In this document: piece by piece, positions 1-11,519 of the stretch
Layout: every line of letters begins with the position of its first letter
Position numbering within the stretch: the stretch's first letter is position 1
Assembly (NCBI GenBank): GCA_039545355.1
Contig: BCJJ01000003.1
Coordinates: forward strand, 62,001-126,000
Source: Trichosporon coremiiforme
Taxonomy: Eukaryota; Basidiomycota; Tremellomycetes; Trichosporonales; Trichosporonaceae
DNA: 64,000 nt
Direction of reading: 5' to 3'
Translations under genes and position numbers: made by a program
The notes under the pieces: model-generated
Database searches by the model: none
What the model was told of the DNA's origin: nothing
Seen by the model: only the letters and a program-made list of their open reading frames with translations

Positions 1-1298
1 CGGCAGCCTTCTCAGCTGCAGCCGCACGGCGCTTCTTGAGCACGTTCTCGATGAAGAACTCGCCAGCCTTGTACGAGGAGCGCACCAGTGGTCCAGACGC
101 AACGTACAGGAAGCCCATGCCCTCAGCGACCTCCTTCCAACGCGCGAACTCGGCAGGCTCAACATAGCGGTCCACCTTCATGTGGCGCTTCGTCGGGCGC
201 ATGTACTGGCCGAAAGTAACGACGTCGACGTCAGCTTCGCGCAGGCCTGGGTGTTAGCTCACGAACAGGAGAAGGGAAGCTGGCACGTGCTGGGGACGGA
301 GTGACACGCAGTCAAGTCCTGGCTCGGTTTACCGCCTCAGGCTTGCGCCTTTGGCAGAACTGTACTCACACTGCAGCGCGTGGTGGACCTCGTCCTCCTG
401 CTCACCGACACCGAGCATGATCGAGGTCTTCGTGAGGAGCTCCTTCCTGTCTTCCTTCGCGAACGTCTTGGCCTTGCGGAGGACCTCAATCGAGTGCCGG
501 AACCCAGCGCGGCGGTCACGCACGAAGGGTGTGCAACGCTCGACGGTCTCGATGTTGTGGGCGAAGACGTCCAATCCCGAAGTCGCCACAGTCTGAATCG
601 TCTCGTCGCCCTTGTTGGCAAAGTCGGGAGTGAGTGCCTCGACAAGGATCTTGGGCGCCTTCTGCTTGATCTTGACGATGGTCTCAGCGATATGCTTGGC
701 GCCTCCGTCTGCAAGGTCATCGCGGTCCACAGACGTCAGGACTATGTATCCGAGTCCCCAGCGGGAGATGGCCTCGGCCGTGTTCTCGGGCTCGTGCACG
801 TCAAGCGGCGGTGGCGCCTTCGCCGTCTTGATCGAGCAGAAGCGGCACCCGCGCGTGCACGTGTCACCCATGAGCATGATCGTCGCTGTCGCTGCGCCCT
901 TGCCGCCACCCCAGCACTCGCCGATGTTCGGGCACTTGGCCTCCTCGCACACTGTGTGCAGGCCCAGGCCTCGCAGGTCCTTCTTGATGCCCGTGTAGGA
1001 CTCGCCGCGCGGGATTGGGTGCTTCAGGAAACTCGGGAGACGCGGTTGCGACGTGTTGCCGAGCACGACACGCTCGGAGGAAGGTCGCAGAGGCTCGCCA
1101 GATACAAAGTCATCAAAGGTCAGCCCATCGTCGAGCTTCGCGAACCGCCGCTTGGCAGGCTGTTGCAGAGTGGCGTCGGCGGCAGTCGCCAGAGTGCGGG
1201 AGCACGAGGGGAGCTGGGAGTTAGCAAAACAGGTGAAGGCAACTCACAGCATGGGCGGTGCGGGCTGTCCGGAGGGTGGTCACAGCAATGGACGCCAT
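1..1298 (-). CDS. LIP5: Lipoyl synthase, mitochondrial (3' end cut by window)
   Basis: Radical-SAM enzyme that inserts two sulfurs into octanoyl groups on lipoyl domains of mitochondrial 2-oxoacid dehydrogenases and the glycine cleavage H protein. Read as three exons: 1248-1298, 370-1213 and 1-246, with introns of 34 and 123 nt. The first 17 residues ([17 protein letters not shown]) look like a mitochondrial presequence. Both iron-sulfur sites are visible: the family CX4CX5C site (Cys about 106, 111, 117) and the radical-SAM CX3CX2C site in CTRGCRFC (about 136-143). The third exon restores the conserved end of the fold ([18 protein letters not shown]). About 380 residues are visible, with no stop before the edge, close to the usual 370-415. 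The ATG at 1298 is the first that gives a targeting peptide. Identity is firm; splice sites are inferred. Confidence 0.95.
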
Positions 1299-2173
1299 GG
1301 TTGGTGAGTAGTGATTGGTAAGAGCGAGAGGGGAAGATTGTTGCGGGGTGAGTCGTCTGTCGGAGAAGATGAAGAGAATCGGATCTTGGATTGGGGAGGA
1401 ACGGCACATGTCCGCCGCCGCTTGCCGCTCGCAGGCGGAATCCCTGAGGATTGGAAAATCTCGTCATCGGCCTTGGAAAAGTTGGTTCATTAGGAGGATA
1501 TCTAATCCCGGCTGTAATAACGGTGCTAATTAGCCCACATTACGGACATTCCGCCTGTTCTGATTAGTCGACTCAGCTCGAGCTGTTCAGGGAAGGCGCA
1601 TCCGATAACGATACCGCGTCCGATAACGATACCGAGACGACAGATGACCATCGCGCAGCCCTCCATTCGCCTGACCCCACCCACCTTCATGTTACCGGCG
1701 ACCAGCAAGCGGCACCATATCGCTCGACAGCCTCAACCTCACAGAACAGATCGATGACAGGATGATGTGAGCTATGAACCCTCCGCTCTCAGCTGAGACC
1801 AGGCGCCGAGACAGCTCACAGAGACAGCAGAATACCTACTGTTGAAGCTGCGTTACGTTAAACTGACTGCAGTCAAGCAGTCACACAACTGCCCAGTCCG
1901 CGAGCCACAGTTGACTCAACTGAGAGCTAGATCAGACGATAGGGGCCAGGTGAGCTGCCCACGGCTTAGCTTCAGAGGTAGTCTCGATTAGCTGACAGCA
2001 GCCTCACATCCAATCCATCCAGCGTCCCGGCCCATGTGCGAACCTCACCCTATGCCGCGCCATACACCCTGAGCGAACCCCGACCAACGAGCTCTAGCTC
2101 TCGCCCATAGCTGACCTCAGTATTCCAGTCTGATTATACCCTTGCAGAAACAATGTAACATAATGTATACAAC
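1299..2173. other. Intergenic region between LIP5 and TAF8
   Basis: Contains the LIP5 promoter and the TAF8 3' flank. The only structure seen is a two-copy tandem repeat of about 17 bp (core ccgataacgatacc) near 1600-1634. No convincing coding frame. Confidence 0.5.
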
Positions 2174-3231
2174 CTAAGCGCCGGCCCCCTTCGTGCCCCA
2201 CTTCCTCTTTCCTTCTCGTCTTCTATAATCCACGAGTCCAAGTTCCGGAGGAATATCTCCTCTCTCAGTCGCAGTGAGCTTGATGAAGTCGAGCACACCG
2301 CTAGTGACCTTGTTCCCTGGCGGCGGCGGGACGGGCACCTTGTCCGGCTTGTATGTCCACGGTTGTGGCAAAGGCGGCGCATTGTCGAACGCGTACGATG
2401 GCGGAGGCACGGGGCGCGGCTTCTCATCACTCCCCAGCTCTGGTAGGGAGACGAGCGTGAGGGGTTGTGGCGGCTCAGGCGGCTCTGTTGTTGTGGGCAG
2501 GGGAAGGGCTGGGTGTCAGCTGGCATTTATGTGGGGATGTCAGTTGCAAAGACTTCAGGGATCATGACTTTATTCTTGAGCCAGCAGGCGTTAACAGCTG
2601 AAAGATCGAAGTGTCCCAGTGCGGAGGCGAGGTTACACACTCCCCTTCGGCTTCCATTACACACACCCGGCGCAGTTGACTCACCTATCCGCCTCTTCTT
2701 CGCCTCCCGCTTCAAGCGTCCAATGTCCCAACCGCTGTCAGCCTGCGCACGTGCGAGGTCTCCTGCGAAGGGCATGTTGCGCCCCGAGAAGGCAGCGTAG
2801 TCCTGTGCCAGCATGAACAGGCGCTGGATGTCTGGGGTCAGCTTTGCGATATTTTCGGCAGCCGGTGGCGCATGTAGATTTCTCGCTTCTTCTTTGCAGA
2901 CGCAGACACTCTGTCACTCGAGATGAAGAGCTCTCTGCGGTGATGTCGACAGCGATTGACTCATCCTTAGTGTTTCAGTCTTGTCGGCGTTGCAGCCCCC
3001 AGTACGTTTACAGGAAACAGGCCCATAAAGCCGCATGGTAGCCTAAGAGCAAAGTAAGGACGACTCACGATTCTCAAGCAACCACTCCATCTCAGCGAGC
3101 GCCCCAGTCTCAGCGGCAGCGAATCCCTTCCGGTTCAGTGTCCCGGCAACGACGCGCTGGAGGTACGCTGATGCATCAGCGGGCGCGAGCCGCGTACCCA
3201 ACGTGTCGCGCGAGTGGGACGTGTGCGCCAT
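2174..3231 (-). CDS. TAF8: TFIID subunit 8 (TAF8), histone-fold protein
   Basis: Subunit of general transcription factor TFIID; the family pairs its histone fold with TAF10 inside the nucleus. Three exons: 3069-3231, 2685-2831 and 2174-2508, giving 214 residues. The N-terminal histone fold (about residues 10-80) runs across the first junction: YLQRVVAGTLNRKGF, ALAEMEWLLENH, then IQRLFMLAQDYAAF. After a proline-rich linker comes the short TAF8 C-terminal signature, PPLPQPWTYKPDKVP. Joining exons at GTGAGT donors and CTGAC-rich acceptors keeps frame throughout. The protein is shorter than animal TAF8 but has both family elements. The alternative, another bromodomain-associated histone-fold TAF such as TAF3, is less likely because of the C-terminal motif. 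Confidence 0.85.
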
Positions 3232-4350
3232 CACTTCACTCCTGGTCGATGGTCGATGGCGGCGAGAGTGTGTTGGCGGTGATCGAGAGCTAGATGCCGA
3301 ACAACAACATAGCTCATGTCATGGAGGGACGGCGTGGGAGAGTCGGTAGGGGGTGTGGTTACGTAACGACCATGGTGAAGGTTGATGAACGCTCGTGGGA
3401 AAGTTGCCGCATGCTGAAGCACCACCACTAAGAGGCGATCGGCCAAAAGAATCGAGACTACTTGCAACATGCTCAAGATGACCATGACGAGAGTGTGCAT
3501 CGCGCTCCTGATTCGACTAAACTGTGATATATGGTCGACTCGTTTTAGAACTGCCTCTCCACCAATCCAACCCGCAAAACTGAGGGCGGGCCGTTGCCGC
3601 ACCGCAGGCACCGCTTCGGAGTTTTGTGCCAGAGCTAACGTCACGCTGTGTCGGCTTGGCAACCAGGACGCCGTTACACTTTCAGCTGTGCTCGATGGTC
3701 TGCCCGATGTGTGCATTCGTCTAACTCTACAATGCAAGCACCAACCGCTCCGAACACTCTGAGAAGCTAGAGGTTATGGTCGACAGTGAGACACATGGTT
3801 GCGCGGGAATAGTGAAGGTTACGAATAATGGTACGCGACTGACTTTGCGCACTTACAACTCGGCTGCCCGTTCCTGCCGTCCGGTACGTACGCCCGGCCC
3901 GTAATGGTTGGCTAGTCTGGCGACAGGACTGTTAAACCGCATCCATCCTCAGGCCCAACGAACGACATTGCGTCCCTACATCTTCTTCGCGTCTTGGGCG
4001 TCGGTTCTTGTCCGTCCTGGAATAGTAGCGATGCCGCGGTCCGAATCGCTTCAGCCAGAGTAAAGCAATCGTCGACTGGGCGAGATACCGGAGCACCAGT
4101 CTAGGCGTTGTGTCGCCCTTATCCGTCCAACCGTTCGGCGCTTGAGGTGTGACGCCGTGTCCACTCGTATTGCTTTGCCGTTATCTCCATGATAGCGGTG
4201 GCTCCGACAATGGTAGTCGAGATGATCAGGGTCGAGATCGTCTTGTCGCGTCTCCAAGTGACGAGAGAAGAGAGCGTAGCGAGATGACAGCGAACACGGC
4301 GCGGGACGTCTGTCGCCCGCGTATCCCCACAGTCTCCCACTCGCAGCGGC
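3232..4350. other. Intergenic region
   Basis: Lies upstream of TAF8 and downstream of the 4351-4701 gene. Short overlapping frames occur on both strands without codon bias or recognisable domains. I see no gene. Confidence 0.45.
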
Positions 4351-4701
4351 TCACTCGACCAGCTTCCCCATCGCCCTATGCCTCCTCACCGCCTCAGTCG
4401 GCGGGTTGAGGTCCATCTGCACCCGACTCGTCGCGATCTCCTTCTGTCCGTCCTCCGTCTTCAGATACTCCCTCCATGCTGCCTCCTTCACCCTGATGGT
4501 CGCTTTCACCTCGTCGCTGTCGTCGACGTATGCGTCCCACGGATACGGCTTCAATGGCCGCCCACCCCCGGGCCAGTGCGGAAACATGGGCCGGCCACCG
4601 CCTTGAGCCCATGCGTACAGCCCTACGACGGAGACGGCGACCTCGGTGCGTGTTAGGGAGCGGCGGGCGAAGTAGGATCGGAGGTGCTTGAGCCACGACA
4701 T
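4351..4701 (-). CDS. Small hypothetical protein, probable single membrane segment
   Basis: Single-exon frame of 116 residues that I do not recognise. The N-terminus is basic (MSWLKHLRSYFARRSLTR), followed by a hydrophobic stretch at about residues 20-34 (TEVAVSVVGLYAWAQ), then a Gly/Pro/Trp-rich part and a charged, probably helical C-terminal half (about 60-116). A basic amphipathic start plus one membrane helix is what small mitochondrial inner-membrane proteins look like, but that is only an inference. Codon use is GC3-rich and consistent along the frame, which supports coding. The upstream region holds two ACGCGT boxes (near 5064 and 5090). Confidence 0.6.
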   Translation of the reverse strand: MSWLKHLRSYFARRSLTRTEVAVSVVGLYAWAQGGGRPMFPHWPGGGRPLKPYPWDAYVDDSDEVKATIRVKEAAWREYLKTEDGQKEIATSRVQMDLNPPTEAVRRHRAMGKLVE

Positions 4702-5312
4702 ACGTGATCGTTTCGGCGCAGGTTCGGTGCAAGTGATCGAGGAGAATCAGCCTGGCGCGGAAGTGTCGAGGACGATTGTTGCTGGACGAAACGAACAACG
4801 GTTGGTGCACTAGAGGGGCTGCCGATCACTAGGGACGTCCACGTGCTGAGGATCCTATCGCACCCAGCCGAATCACCACTTCTAGGGGCGAGGATACTCT
4901 ACAGCTCACTGGACATGCACGGTGGTGGGCACAGCTAGCACAGCTATGATAGAAGCAGTGGTGGTACATGCAATGCAACATCTTCCACGACATCGGATAC
5001 CGCTATGTGCCTGCAGAAGCCGTCACCAGCCTTCTCAGCCCGGGGACAGATCACACGCACCGACGCGTCTCAAATGATCCGACGCGCGACGCGTCCCACC
5101 AGAATAGCTGACGTCAAGTTGACAGTGGCTGACTCAACCGCCGTCATGAATGAATGTCATGACTCCAAACTCTCCACCCCGAGAGCTCTTCACGGCATCA
5201 GTAGTTGTGCAGAGAGACAACGGTGGCTGGAATAATTGCATACAAGGGTGGTCTATAAATATTACTACAAAGAGACTGCTGACTATCCTACTGTTCTAAA
5301 AGAGTTGCGCGC
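4702..5312. other. Intergenic region with two ACGCGT boxes
   Basis: Between the small membrane-type protein gene (upstream side) and the 3' end of RNR2. ACGCGT occurs near 5064 and 5090 in the stretch caccgacgcgtctc...gcgacgcgtccc. No coding frame is supported. Confidence 0.45.
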
Positions 5313-6619
5313 TTAGAAGTCCTCATCGAGCGAGAAGGCGCGGCCCGAGGCGGCCTCCTCGGCCGTCTTGCCGACCGACTGGTTGACGCCCGACTTGGAG
5401 TAGGCCGAGACGCGCGACTCGAAGAAGTTGGCCTTGCCCTGGAGCGAGATCATTTCCATGAAGTCGAAGGGGTTGGACGAGTTCCAGACCTTGTCGTTGC
5501 CGAGGGCGACGAGGAGGCGGTCGGCGACAAACTCAATGTACTGGCACATGAGCTTGGCGTTCATGCCGATGAGCGAGAGGGGGAGGGCCTCGGTGAGGAA
5601 CTCCTGCTCAATCTTGACCGCCTCCTTGATGATCTTGTTGATCGTGTCGGGGTGCGGGCGGCGGCGGAGGTGCGTGAAGAGCAGGCAGGCAAAGTCGGTG
5701 TGCAGACCCTCGTCGCGCGAGATGAGCTCGTTCGAGAAGGTAAGACCGGGCATGAGACCGCGCTTCTTGAGCCAGAAGATGGACGCGAACGAGCCAGAGA
5801 AGAAGATGCCCTCGACGGCGGCGAAGGCGATGAGGCGCTCGCCGAACGACGAACGCTGGTCCGAGATCCAGCGGAGAGCCCAGTCAGCCTTCTTCTTGAT
5901 GCAGGGGATGGTATCGATCGCCTGGAACAGGTATTGCCGGCGCGCGTTGTCGCGGATGTAGGTGTCGATGAGGAGCGAGTAAGTCTCAGAGTGGATGTTC
6001 TCCATCATGATCTGGAAACCGTAGAAGGTCTTGGCCTCGGAGATCTGGACCTCGGCGCAGAAGCGCTCGACAAGGTTCTCGTTGACGATACCGTCCGACG
6101 CGGCGAAGAAGGCAAGGACGTGCTCGATGAAGTAGCGCTCGTTGTCGTTCAGCTTGTTGTCCCAGTCGTGGAGGTCGGGCGCGAGGTTGATCTCCTCGGC
6201 GGTCCAGAACGAAGCCTGCGCCTTCTTGTACATCTGCCAGATCTGCGGTTCAGTCAGCTTTAGTCGTCTCGACGCGTCGCATCACACGCTCCACTACTCA
6301 CCTCGCGGTACTTGATGGGGAACAGGACGAAGCGGTCGGTCGACTCCTTGAGCAGAGGCTCGTCGGCCTCCTCGCACTCGAGGTCACCGACGTAGCGCTT
6401 CTCGACGGGCGCGTCGTAGTCGGGCTTGTAGCAGTCCTCGTCGTCGGCAGCGGGGGCGGCCTCCTTGGTGGCCGCGAGGGGCTTGCCGTTGGCATCGACG
6501 CCAGCCTCCTTGGCGGCGGCAGCCTTGAGCTTGGACAGGACGTCCTTGGGGGCCTCGTTCATGGAGAAGTTCTCGAGGGCGGCCGCGGCGACCTTGGACG
6601 GGGTGACGATGGCAGCCAT
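5313..6619 (-). CDS. RNR2: Ribonucleoside-diphosphate reductase small chain
   Basis: Beta subunit of class I ribonucleotide reductase; holds the di-iron centre and tyrosyl radical needed to make dNTPs in cytosol/nucleus. Two exons, 6302-6619 and 5313-6242, with a 59-nt intron (GTGAGT to CTGAACCGCAG), give 415 residues. The N-terminal ~85 residues are a variable acidic/alanine-rich tail. The catalytic core carries NENLVERF and the MENIHSETY motif: Glu about 187 and His 190 are iron ligands and Tyr 194 is the radical tyrosine by family comparison. The C-terminus FSLDEDF matches the peptide that docks on the large subunit. All key residues of an active subunit are present, unlike yeast Rnr4. Two MluI cell-cycle boxes lie upstream (see the regulatory entry). 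Confidence 0.97.
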
Positions 6620-6712
6620 GGTGGTTGGCGGGATTAAGGCAAGAGGGCAGGCAGTAGGAGTAGGACAGGGGTAGCGGGGCAGGTTACCAGGTCAGACTTG
6701 CAAGGCAGCAAG

Positions 6713-6834
6713 ACGCGTGTGTGGAGTTGTGGAGAGGGAGGAGATGAGATGGTAAGGATTTCGGGGGTGAGAGGGAGGTTGAGTGAGATTATAAGCCTGA
6801 GCGAAAGCCTGAGAAACCGAGAGATTTGACGCGT
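6713..6834 (-). promoter_or_regulatory. RNR2 promoter: two MCB (ACGCGT) boxes around a TATA-like site
   Basis: ACGCGT is seen at 6713-6718 and 6829-6834, upstream of the RNR2 ATG at 6619. Read on the minus strand, a TATA-like CTTATAATC lies at about 6788-6795 between them. ACGCGT is the MluI cell-cycle box bound by MBF-type factors, which drive ribonucleotide reductase genes at G1/S in other fungi. Function here is inferred. Confidence 0.5.
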
Positions 6835-8731
6835 CTTTGCGCTGGCTCCGGTGGACATGAGCTGGCGCTTTGGCCATGCAGGGCTTACATGGTGAGGGCT
6901 GGCAGAGTTTGCGCCGGGAGCCTGTCCGGCGGTGTATGGCCGTGTGCTACGCCGTACGCCCCTGCCAGGGTTGATGAATGGGTGATAAACAATGCCAGTG
7001 CGAGATCAAGGCTAAGGCTGATCGTTCACCGAATCCAGCGCTGTGGTTGGCCAGAGGGATCACAGAGTCACGTGAAATAAATGCGTGTACTTTGGACTAC
7101 TTCCTGAAAAGGTCAGTCGCGTCGCGCCTTGGCCGCTCCAACACACAAACATGACTCGTTCGAGCGCGGGCTGGCTTCCGCGTCCCTGAATTATCCATCC
7201 ACGTCAGCTGTCCCACGGTGCACGCGTCGCACCGGACCCGCCCAGCCCACTCAGCCCACTCAGCCCACTCAGCCAGCACAGGGCCACCGACACCAATGCA
7301 ATGTCGTAACTAGCCCCGACCAGCCTCCTCCGCATCAACGGGCCATTGTTCTGCCCCTTGCAGTAGAAACGCGCTCGCCAAGAACTCCTACCTGTTCCGA
7401 ACATGACCGCATGCCATGCCTCGACATGACGCTGGGCTGAGCCATGTTTATCAGATAACGGGCTCTTCGGCCTAAACTCTCGACGAGCTGCGCTTTGGTT
7501 GTGATGTCACCGCGGGCACCTGCGGCATTCAAAGAATGTCTGCGGAGGCATGCGGAGGTTATTTCCGAGCGCGCGAGACATTCCCAGGACACGAATCAAG
7601 AAAGACCGTTGCGATGGTCGACGCCGCACGCCCAAGCGCCTCGACCCTCCATCGGCCCTGGTCGGCCCTCGCAGAAGCCACCGTGGGAACGTTGAGTCAC
7701 CTCGACGCGACTGACCTGACATGACCGCGTCGACGCTGCGGTCACGTCGAGATCGAGAGGACCTCGCCGACCAGCTTCCCGAAGCAGCATCTATTGAGTC
7801 GTGTCGGCCCACTGCTTACTTCGGCCGACAGTCTTCTCACCGCCTTCATGATGCACTCACCGCAGCACAATCTCGAGACAGCTCGGCGTCCAAACCAAAC
7901 AGACTAAGGCGGTCGCGCGATCGAGGATGATGAGACAAGGCGGCCGAGTTCGTGTTGTGAGGCAGCACGTGGTTACATGTTAGAGGAGGTGAGGAGGCTG
8001 AGGAGCTGGACAATGTGGACGAAAGGTGGGAGCGGCGCAGTGCCGTGTACTCTACTCGAGACGACGACGACTGATGGTGGTCAGAGAAGCAGAGCAAAGT
8101 CGAGGTGATGAAGAAATGCAGAAATGCAGCTCGTGTAACTGTGCCTCTGAGTGGTGGCCTGCTCGACGCCCGACGCTGAACCGCAGGCGCTCAGCGCTCA
8201 GTCCAGTCAACCGACGTCGGGCAAAGGCACCTCGATCGCCCGGCTTAACGCCTCGCTGCTAGCGCTACTTGGATGCTCGAGCTCACCGTGCTGGTGAGTG
8301 CATGGCGAGTGCACTCGGCTGTCTCACCACTGTAGGGTTCACAGCATGCGCCTCAGCAGCCACAGACGCAGCGTACGAGCAAGCCAACATGTGTTAGATG
8401 CTACCGCTTGCCTCGGCCCCTCAGGCTGGGTGGTATGCTCAGCTGGCGGGGCAAACGGCCGGCAGCCTCGACGCTTGTTTGTCGTCCATCGCAAGGCATC
8501 AGATTGAGCGCACATGAACCAGGTGCCAGGTAGTGATAAAGACAGCAGTATGCAATTGTGCATGCAGGCCTCAGACATTCCATGGGCATCTGCTAACAGT
8601 GCTCACAATTACGCTCCGAGATTCGAACTCCTATGAAACCACCGTGGGAAAGCCGTACATCACCCCTCCACTTCCATCCGGAACAGATACTACGAAATCT
8701 CCATCTTCTGCCGGATTCAACCGACAACACC
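6835..8731. other. Long intergenic region
   Basis: About 1.9 kb with many short overlapping frames on both strands and no credible gene. A three-copy 9-bp tandem repeat (cagcccact) sits at 7243-7269. The right end is the COQ11-like promoter. Confidence 0.45.
7243..7269. repeat. 9-bp tandem repeat, three copies
   Basis: Unit cagcccact in three perfect copies plus a partial fourth, in the long spacer before COQ11. Confidence 0.9.
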
Positions 8732-9855
8732 ATGGCCTCGGTATCTACGACAGTCCCGCGTCTCCTCGTCGTGGGCGGAAACGGATTCCTCGGTGAGTCA
8801 AGGCGTCCACTTCTTCCATCTCTCGTGGCGTTTCCCTGTCAGCTGACGCCAGGCTCGGCCGTGTGCAAGGCCGCCGTCTCGAAGGGATGGGACGTCTCCT
8901 CCATGTCCTCGAGCGGGAAGCCGTACACGACTCCAGCGGGCCACACGCCAAAGTGGGTGCAGCGCGTGCAGTGGCACAAGGCTTCTGCCTTTGAGCCCTC
9001 GATGTTCACGGATCTGGTGAAGGATAAGACGGCAGTCGTGCACACGCTAGGCATCCTGCTCGAGGACGCGGGGTACAAAGCCGCCGTGCGTAGCGGCAAC
9101 CCCCTCGGCGTGCTCAAGGCTGTGGCACAGGGCGTTTTCGGCAGTGGCGTCGACAGCAACCCGCTGAAAACGACAGCGGAGAGGCGGAAAGGCTACGACG
9201 CTATGAACCGGGACTCGGGTGAGTGACGGCCAGCCGAAGGCGAGCCAGCGAGCTGCTGAGCTCTGCTGTCTGGCGACAGTGAGCTGACCGCAGCCATCTC
9301 GGTGCTCGACACGATGCTCGCGCACCCGCACCTGGTTGACGGCGCCCCGTCCCCGCGCTCGTTCGTCTATGTCTCGGCAGAAACCGGCTTCGCCCCCGTC
9401 GTCCCGGAGGGATACATCCGCAGCAAGCGGGAGGCCGAGGGCCTGATTCTGCAGAAGTGCACGCCGCAGACCAACGTCCACCCGCTGATTATGCGGCCGG
9501 GTGAGTCTAGCAGCCCCAGGCTGCATTAAGCTGCGTCAACTGTGCTCGGAAGCTAACAGCAGGCCTTATGTACCACTCGCACACGCGCCCGCTTACCACG
9601 CTGCCCGCGTTCGCGGTCTCGCTCTCCGCGGGTCTGCACGACAGGCTCCATCTCCCGCTGCCGTTTGCCGAGGACAGCATCCTGGGCAAGACGGCGCAGA
9701 CGCTGCGCACGCACCCGATCCACGTCGACCATGTCGCCGACGCTATCTGCAAGTCTATCGCTGAGGGACGCGAGGGTGTCGTCGATGTGCCGACTATGAG
9801 GAGCTGGGCTGGGTTCAATGTCCCGGAGCAGGACCTGGGTGCGCAGACGGCTTAG
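8732..9855 (+). CDS. COQ11: COQ11-like NAD(P)-binding short-chain dehydrogenase, mitochondrial
   Basis: Atypical short-chain dehydrogenase related to yeast Coq11/Ylr290c and complex I NDUFA9, linked in yeast to the mitochondrial coenzyme Q synthome. Four exons: 8732-8792, 8853-9218, 9294-9500 and 9563-9855; 308 residues. The nucleotide-binding glycine motif is split by the first intron (LLVVGGNGFLG then SAV). VVHTLGILLED is the typical second strand/loop, and YIRSKREAE supplies the Y-x3-K pair. The C-terminal lobe holds THPIHVDHVADAI. All introns use GTGAGT, and three of four exon junctions fall after the first base of a glycine or alanine codon. The closest alternative is NDUFA9 itself, but the length fits Coq11 better. 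Confidence 0.85.
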
Positions 9856-10367
9856 GATGTTCAAGTATGCATGTATTAACAGAGTACGAAGAATGTGGAC
9901 CTGGAGAGATGCCTGGAAACTGCCGATAGCTGCATCAACGCTTGGCAGGACCGGATGAGCGGTGCTCACAGCAGGCTGGTTGGCCCGTTACACGCCAGCG
10001 CTGGCGGCTGGAGATGGGTTGGATGGTCTGGACGGAAGCTGTTGGTGGCGAACACAGTGAGATCGCTAGACGCCCTATTTACCTTACTCTTGTTCAACAC
10101 CTCACAATCGCCCCGACACCTATCCCAGCGACAATACTGTACTCCTCACAGGAGTGAGTCCGAGGAAGTCTCTTTCACCTTCCACGCCGTTGCAGCACCC
10201 ACCTGTCGCCAGGCTGCCATCTTATCTCACGGCGTGCTTGATTTACCGTTCCCTGCGTCGAGTCGCCGTCTTCCCTCTCGGCGATTGCCCACCCGACAAC
10301 AACTCTCCTTAACCAAACACTGCAACTTCACGACCCACGCCGTTCCCACATCACCACCACCACCACC
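9856..10367. other. Intergenic region and 5' leader of the coiled-coil gene
   Basis: Pyrimidine-rich leader sequence before 10368, typical of transcribed 5' regions here. No other coding signal. Confidence 0.4.
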
Positions 10368-11519
10368 ATGGACGTGAAGTTCTCTATTCAGGGTTAGCAG
10401 CCCGTGGACAAGTCGACCGAAAACAACACGCCCGCCAAGCGCAAGTCGGCGGGTGAGCTTCCCAAGCAGGCCAAGCGCCAGCTGCTCCGTACCAACTCGC
10501 TTCCCACCCCCAGCACCACCTTTACCCCCGATCACCACCATAGACTCTCTGGTTCCACAGCCTCTAGCTCGCCAGCTCCAGCCGATATCGACATTCTCCG
10601 CAGCCAGCTGCATGCGGCGAAGGCGGAAGGGCGTGCGTACAAGGAGCGCAACAAAGAGCTGGCCGGAAAGGTGGAAGAAGCCAACCGTCTGGCTGCAGAT
10701 GCCGAAGACCATCGCCAAGACGCCGTTTCCCGTGCTGAGGACGCGGAAGAGCGCGCCCAGGCAGCCGAACGTGAGGCCATCAATGAAGTGGCTGAGATGG
10801 AGAAGCGCCTACTGGAAGCTGAAGGAGCTGCCCTCATTGCGGAGGATCGACTCGAAGAGATGGAAGAACGTCTGAAGATAGTGGAATGGGATGCGAAACG
10901 CCGCATCGCTGACGCGAAAGCGCAAGCGTCCAACTCTGAGGTCATGGCTGCGACACTGAGGCTGCTCCTGCAGGCAGCGGAGAAGCGCGTCAAGACTCTC
11001 GAAAGGCTTGTTACTCGTGCTGCCGATGTTCTTCAGGAAGCCCCCGATAGACCGTACCCGTCCATTTTTTTCGGGGAGGAGGTCGCGATCCCCCCGGAGC
11101 CCGACACTGCAACCTCTTACACGATTGCGACTCCCCGTCACAGCCTGAATGGGACCAACGCACTGCGTCGGCAGTGGGAGAAGGTCCACGAGCTGGTTCA
11201 AGATGTGTACGGCAAAGTCGAGAGCAACCTCTGGAACACACCCATGGGAGACAGCAGCGACGAAGGATTCAAGGACTCGGATAGCACGGAGCTCAACAGC
11301 GCTCAGGTGAAACAACGCCGCCGGCAGGCTTCGGCGTGGATGGAGCGCGCGGACCAGCTCCTCGATCTCGACAACCTGTACAGGGACCAACTCGAGGATT
11401 TAGAACACCCCGGTTGGGGTAGCTACCAGCTGAAGGGCCGTTTCGAGGAGAACCTGGAGGAGTTGCAGAGGCAGGCGGAGTTGTTGCACAAGGAGGTGGT
11501 GAAGGGTCATAAGGAGTAA
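10368..11519 (+). CDS. Coiled-coil protein with an in-frame UAG after codon 9
   Basis: From about 10404 a clean 371-codon frame encodes a basic/serine-rich N-terminus, then a long coiled coil (residues about 55-215 of the open part, rich in EEANRLAADAEDHRQ-type heptads) and a C-terminal helical part with DLDNLYRDQLEDLEHPGWGS. The only ATG on the leader, at 10368 in good context, is in the same frame but is followed by TAG at 10395. Three readings are possible: an ultra-short intron (10374-10400, 27 nt, or 10374-10469, 96 nt; both keep frame but lack the usual branch motif), stop readthrough, or a sequence error. The next in-frame ATG is far inside the coil (near 10797). No function assigned. 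Confidence 0.7.

Noticed and set aside
380..1321. 313-codon plus frame antisense to lipoyl synthase
   Set aside because: Shadow frame of a well-identified gene.
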